Of a stretch of 9,370 nt of DNA, positions 6,685-9,370 are shown piece after piece. How positions within the stretch are numbered: the first letter of the stretch is position 1; every line of letters begins with the position of its first letter. Location: contig JAEXCG010000049.1 in assembly GCA_023402355.1 (NCBI GenBank), positions 1 to 9,370 of the forward strand, given 5' to 3'. Source of the DNA: Bacillota bacterium (GTDB taxonomy: Bacteria; Bacillota; Clostridia; Christensenellales; Aristaeellaceae). Made by a program: the position numbers and the translations under genes. The notes below the pieces were generated by a model, which was given only the letters and a program-made list of their open reading frames with translations, ran no database searches and was not told where the DNA came from.

Positions 6685-6690
6685 GCGCAT

Positions 6691-6697
6691 GCCTCCT
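6691..6697 (-). promoter_or_regulatory. ruvX ribosome binding site that decides the start
   Basis: AGGAGG here overlaps the region of the ireB stop codon (TAA at 6698-6700) and is 1 nt from an ATG but 7 nt from an in-frame TTG. The spacing favours TTG initiation and coupling of ruvX translation to ireB. Confidence 0.65.
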
Positions 6698-6964
6698 TTA
6701 CTTCGCGTTGTGTTCGATGTAGGAGCGAACCAGCTCCTCCATCAATTCATCGCGCTCAATCCGGCATACGAGGGAACGCGCGCTCTGATAACTCGTAATA
6801 TAAGTTGGATCGCCGCTCATCAAATAGCCGACGATCTGCGTGATCGGATCGTATCCCTTCGCACGCAGCGCATCGTATACGCGCATCAAGATCGAATGCG
6901 CGTCGTCCGCGGCTTCGCCTACCGCGCGAAAATACCGCGTCTCGTTTTCAAAACGATCTGCCAT
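6698..6964 (-). CDS. ireB: IreB family regulatory protein (YrzL-like)
   Basis: Small cytoplasmic protein of 88 residues. In Enterococcus the characterised member is a substrate of the Ser/Thr kinase IreK and affects cephalosporin resistance; its molecular function in other species is unclear. The conserved core is easily seen: LMRVYDALRAKGYDPITQIVG (26-46), YLMSGDPTYIT (47-57), ARSLVCRIERDELMEELVRSY (62-82). The N-terminal region where family members are phosphorylated contains only one Thr (Thr9, in FENETRYF). The start ATG (6962-6964) has only a weak GGGGCG ribosome binding site. A promoter lies immediately upstream, and ruvX follows at once. In many Bacillota alaS precedes this gene, but here it does not. 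Confidence 0.93.
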   Translation of the reverse strand: MADRFENETRYFRAVGEAADDAHSILMRVYDALRAKGYDPITQIVGYLMSGDPTYITSYQSARSLVCRIERDELMEELVRSYIEHNAK

Positions 6965-6999
6965 GCGAATTCGCCCCGCTTTCTGTGCTATATGGTGGT

Positions 7000-7028
7000 A
7001 TTATACCGGCTTCTACAGGAAAAGGCAA
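7000..7028 (-). promoter_or_regulatory. Sigma-A promoter of the ireB-ruvX-DUF1292 operon
   Basis: On the minus strand TTGCCT (7023-7028), a 17-nt spacer and a perfect TATAAT (7000-7005) precede ireB. The start site would lie near 6993, giving a leader of about 29 nt. Confidence 0.83.
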
Positions 7029-7065
7029 GAATACAGGGAAAATAGATTTTAAAATTTTGATGTAT

Positions 7066-8082
7066 TCATCCGGGATAATAGCGCACGGCATGCAGAAAGC
7101 CGCGCGCGGCGAGAAAAGCCGGCAGGGCCAGCAGCATGCCCCGGATGCCCGCGACGCTGCTTCCGAGGGTCAGCAGGAGGATGACGGCGACAGGATGCAC
7201 GCCGGTGCTCGAACCCATGATGCGCGGGCTCAGGAGGTTTGCCTCCACCTGCTGAACGAGCACGACCGCGAGCAGCGCAAGCAGCATGTGCTGAAAGCCC
7301 ATGTCCACGGAGAACAGCAGCACCGGAATCGTGCCGAGCACAGGGCCGTAGTAGGGAATGATGTCCAGAACGCCCATCGCGAGCCCCAGCAGCAGGTAAT
7401 ACGGCACCCGCAGCAGCCAAAGCAGGAAGGCGGTCATCACCCCCACGAACAGGCTGACCGTAAACTGCCCCTTTACGTATTGAAAGAGCTCCCGCTTCAT
7501 CTGAGACGTCGCGGCGAGTACGCGCTTTCTGAAACGGAGCGGAATGCACATGGAGAGCCTGTAGCCAAAGGCCTCGCGGTCCTTTAAGAAGTAGATGGCC
7601 AGCACGAGCGCGATCAGCATGCGAGACAGGCCGTCCATCAAAGCGCCTGTCTGATGCCAGGCGCTTTGGGCAAGCTGCGCGCCGATGCCGGACAGGCGCT
7701 GCGCGATCAACTGACCGCCGCCGGAAAGCTGGAGGCCATAGCCGCTCAAAAACGCCTGGCCGCGTTCGATGAGCTGCTGAACGCCCTGCAAAATCTGCGG
7801 CATCTGGGCGGTCAGCGCGACGGACTGCGCGATGACCGGCGGCAGCAGCAGCGCGATCAGGGTGACGATCAAAAGAAAGGAGGAGAGGATCGAAAGCGCG
7901 ACGGCCCATCCTCTATGCATGAAACCCTCAAACACGGCGCACAGCGGGCTCAGAAGCGCAGCCCATGCGATCCCCCAGAGCACCGTCTTGATGACGCTGC
8001 GCGTCGGCGGATAGAGGACGAGCAGCAGCAAACCGGCCGCGGCCCCCGTAAAGACGAGGATCGATCGCGCTCTTTTCGTCAT
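7066..8082 (-). CDS. AI-2E family (PerM/YtvI-type) membrane permease
   Basis: Multi-spanning inner membrane protein of 338 residues in the PF01594-type AI-2E transporter family. Family members include autoinducer exporters, Na+/H+ antiporters and many permeases of unknown substrate, so the substrate cannot be stated. Hydrophobic segments are visible at about 7-24, 31-50, 58-81, 152-166, 208-225, 229-257, 265-280 and 296-330. A soluble amphipathic stretch lies between about 85 and 150. Family hallmarks are LDIIPYYGPVLGTIP (239-253), LSPRIMGSSTGVHPVAV (284-300) and AGIRGMLLALP (311-321). The ATG at 8080-8082 has AAAGGAGGG well placed; the frame opens further upstream only through the terminator. 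An intrinsic terminator abuts its ribosome binding site, and no terminator is visible after its stop. Confidence 0.88.
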   Translation of the reverse strand: MTKRARSILVFTGAAAGLLLLVLYPPTRSVIKTVLWGIAWAALLSPLCAVFEGFMHRGWAVALSILSSFLLIVTLIALLLPPVIAQSVALTAQMPQILQGVQQLIERGQAFLSGYGLQLSGGGQLIAQRLSGIGAQLAQSAWHQTGALMDGLSRMLIALVLAIYFLKDREAFGYRLSMCIPLRFRKRVLAATSQMKRELFQYVKGQFTVSLFVGVMTAFLLWLLRVPYYLLLGLAMGVLDIIPYYGPVLGTIPVLLFSVDMGFQHMLLALLAVVLVQQVEANLLSPRIMGSSTGVHPVAVILLLTLGSSVAGIRGMLLALPAFLAARGFLHAVRYYPG

Positions 8083-8098
8083 GACGTTCCCTCCTTTC

Positions 8099-8131
8099 AA
8101 AAAAGAGAAGGCGGATACCCCCGCCTTCTCT
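8099..8131 (-). terminator. Intrinsic terminator between the YtxH-like gene and the permease
   Basis: On the minus strand an 11-bp GC-rich perfect stem (8121-8131 pairing with 8104-8114) with a 6-nt loop is followed by a run of T (8099-8104). It lies 20 nt after the YtxH-like stop and directly before the AGGAGG of the permease, leaving no room for a promoter between them. Confidence 0.9.
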
Positions 8132-8150
8132 CCCGTGCTTCGACGCCGCC

Positions 8151-8312
8151 TCAGCGATCCCATAGATCCATCATTTGCTTTTTGATCTGCGCGCTTCCCT
8201 TGTCCAGCATTCGCTTCATCTTACGTCCCTGCGGCATCATCATCAGCCCCGCGCCCATGGCAAGGCCGAGGACGCTGCCTGCCGCCATCCCCCGAAACGT
8301 CGACATCCGCAT
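8151..8312 (-). CDS. Small YtxH-like membrane-associated protein
   Basis: Protein of 53 residues with no established function. A Gly/Ala/Met-rich hydrophobic segment (about 8-27, GMAAGSVLGLAMGAGLMMMP) with GxxxG spacing is followed by a basic, amphipathic C-terminal part (GRKMKRMLDKGSAQIKKQMM). This layout, one short membrane helix then a 'P-x-G-R/K' turn and a charged helix, resembles YtxH-type small proteins, but similarity is weak at this length. The start ATG at 8310-8312 is chosen because AGGAGG (8320-8325) lies 7 nt upstream. The first 92 nt overlap the end of the PRC-barrel gene in another frame. It is followed by the intrinsic terminator at 8099-8131. Confidence 0.72.
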   Translation of the reverse strand: MRMSTFRGMAAGSVLGLAMGAGLMMMPQGRKMKRMLDKGSAQIKKQMMDLWDR

Positions 8313-8775
8313 CCCGCATCCTCCTCTCGCTGCGTTCAAGGTTCTCCAGCGAGAACCACGGTACGACGATGTCCCCGCTGGCAGAATCCAGCGTAAAGTC
8401 CTGCATCCATCTGCGGCCATAGAGCATGTCGTCGATCAGCCCAAATGAAACCTCGATCGCGTCCACGAAGAGCGTCCGTTCGTTCAGCCGGATATCGGTC
8501 GCCCACCCGACGCGCAGGCCGCCGGTATCTCGAACCCGGCCCGGCCTGCAAAAGACGGGGGGACGTTCCCTGGGCTTAATGTCGACCATGACGCTCATAT
8601 CCCCCAGCAGGGTGATGTGCTCACGGGAAATAAACCTTGGGCTGTGCAAGCCGCCCTGCACGACGATCCCCGCAAGCGTATGTCCATCCCTGCCCAGCGG
8701 CACCGAAAGCACATTTCCGACCCTTTGCGCGTTATGAATGACTGGAAGACCGATCAGACGATTGGCACGCGTCAT
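8221..8775 (-). CDS. PRC-barrel domain protein
   Basis: Protein of 184 residues with two PRC-barrel-like repeats: residues 5-65 (RLIGLPVIHNAQRVGNVLSV then FISREHITLLGD) and 86-141 (GLRVGWATDIRLNERTLFVD then GDIVVPWFSL). PRC-barrels occur in photosynthetic reaction centre H subunits and in RimM, and free-standing versions in Clostridia have no defined role. The ATG at 8773-8775 is chosen because AGGAGG lies 8 nt upstream; an earlier in-frame ATG at 8791-8793 lacks a ribosome binding site. The domain ends near residue 145. Residues 155-184 (RDADVDV... ending DDDAAGT) are low-complexity, charged, and encoded entirely within the overlapping YtxH-like gene, so the tail may be a by-product of a lost stop or a frameshift. 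Confidence 0.82.
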   Translation of the reverse strand: MTRANRLIGLPVIHNAQRVGNVLSVPLGRDGHTLAGIVVQGGLHSPRFISREHITLLGDMSVMVDIKPRERPPVFCRPGRVRDTGGLRVGWATDIRLNERTLFVDAIEVSFGLIDDMLYGRRWMQDFTLDSASGDIVVPWFSLENLERSERRMRDADVDVSGDGGRQRPRPCHGRGADDDAAGT

Positions 8776-8859
8776 TGCCGCTTCCTCCTGCATCGCTTTA
8801 CGTTGCTATTGTGGCCCGCTTTTAAGCGCGCATGCTAGGAGAAGATTTGCAGATCGCAA

Positions 8860-9370
8860 TTACCGCAGCCTTTGCAGGACGCTTAAAAAGTCGTCCGGGA
8901 TGGGCGCGCAGAATTCCATGATTTTACCGCTCGTCGGGTGCGCGATGCGCAGGGTGTGCGCGTGCAGCATCAGCCGGGACGCCTTGACGGCCGGATGCTT
9001 CGCGCCGTAAATCGCATCTCCCAGCAGCGGATGGCCGATATGCTGCATGTGCACCCGAATCTGATGCGTCCGGCCCGTGAGCAAATGCACGTCCAGATAG
9101 GACGCACCCTTCAGCGCTTCGATCACGCGATACTCCGTATGGGATTCGCGTCCGCCCGCGACGACCGCCATGCGCTTCCTGTCCACCGGATGACGCGCGA
9201 TCGGCGCGTCAATTCGTCCGCTTTCCTGGGAAAAACGGCCCGACGCGACGGCAAGGTAGTGCTTTTCCATCGTCCGCGCCTTAAACTGCTCGCACAGGGA
9301 AAGGTGAGCCCTGTCGTTTTTCGCGACGATGAGCAGCCCAGAGGTATCCTTGTCCAGACGGTGCACGATG
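8860..9370 (-). CDS. RluA family pseudouridine synthase, 3' part only
   Basis: C-terminal 170 residues of an RNA pseudouridine synthase that isomerises specific uridines in rRNA or tRNA; the gene continues past the right edge. The catalytic motif HRLDKDTSGLL begins at the very edge, with the catalytic Asp codon at 9352-9354. Further signatures are MEKHYLAVASG, the late family block LLTGRTHQIRVHMQHIGHPLLGD, and IYGAKHPAVKASRLMLHAHTL. The sequence looks intact to a TAA at 8860-8862. Whether an S4 domain precedes the catalytic domain cannot be seen, so RluD/RluC/YlyB-type specificity cannot be assigned. The PRC-barrel gene follows after 84 nt. Confidence 0.92.
   Translation of the reverse strand, partial: IVHRLDKDTSGLLIVAKNDRAHLSLCEQFKARTMEKHYLAVASGRFSQESGRIDAPIARHPVDRKRMAVVAGGRESHTEYRVIEALKGASYLDVHLLTGRTHQIRVHMQHIGHPLLGDAIYGAKHPAVKASRLMLHAHTLRIAHPTSGKIMEFCAPIPDDFLSVLQRLR

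Noticed and set aside
7049..7909. Second minus-strand open frame within the permease gene
   Set aside because: Arg/Ala/Pro-rich frame-shifted shadow; the permease frame has membrane segments and family motifs.
7654..8448. Plus-strand open frame opposite the permease and YtxH region
   Set aside because: Low-complexity Gln/Arg-rich product, crosses a terminator, and lies opposite better supported genes.
8817..8828. Short inverted repeat CGCTT/AAGCG after the pseudouridine synthase gene
   Set aside because: Only 5 bp with a 2-nt loop and no T-run, so it is not a credible terminator.
8834..8861. Possible weak promoter (TTGCGA, 16 nt, TAGCAT) before the PRC-barrel gene
   Set aside because: Only 4 of 6 matches in each box and a spacer of non-ideal length; not distinguishable from chance.
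1..9370. CRISPR arrays, insertion sequences, tRNA or rRNA genes, toxin-antitoxin or defence genes
   Set aside because: Looked for on both strands; no repeat-spacer pattern, transposase, structural RNA or defence-type motif was seen.

Overview
The window looks like a chromosomal housekeeping segment from a GC-rich member of the Bacillota, most likely class Clostridia. Three things point there: a tRNA-sensing T-box leader in front of pheST, an ireB-ruvX-DUF1292 cluster, and strong AGGAGG-type ribosome binding sites with sigma-A-like promoters. No mobile element, CRISPR array, rRNA or tRNA gene was seen. The species cannot be named from the sequence alone.

Layout. Bases 1-141 hold no gene I can assign with confidence. 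A uridine/cytidine kinase gene (udk, + strand, 202-807) has its own promoter and ends at a perfect 18-bp hairpin that serves as a shared terminator for the convergent operon. Everything from there to the right edge lies on the minus strand. Reading in the direction of transcription from the right: an RluA-type pseudouridine synthase cut by the window edge (8860-9370); a PRC-barrel protein (8221-8775) whose 3' end overlaps a small YtxH-like gene (8151-8312); an intrinsic terminator (8099-8131); an AI-2E/PerM-type permease (7066-8082); a promoter (7000-7028) and the cluster ireB, ruvX, and two tandem DUF1292 genes (6964 down to 5519); a second promoter (5483-5511), a phenylalanine T-box leader with its terminator (5476-5222), then pheS, pheT and aroE (5191 down to 869).

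How the parts fit. The T-box should sense uncharged tRNA-Phe and raise expression of both subunits of phenylalanyl-tRNA synthetase. Because aroE follows pheT after only 10 nt, shikimate dehydrogenase (an aromatic amino acid biosynthetic enzyme) should be under the same control. The ireB-ruvX-DUF1292 block is a widespread Bacillota cluster that usually begins with alaS. Here alaS is absent and a permease gene lies upstream.

Most of the window is ordinary core metabolism. Points worth a second look are the Tyr replacing the usual base-reading His in the nucleoside kinase, the Cys/His-rich tail on the second DUF1292 protein, the 92-nt PRC-barrel/YtxH gene overlap, the terminator lying directly against the permease ribosome binding site, and aroE inside a Phe T-box operon. 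I did not find a clearly new biological system.
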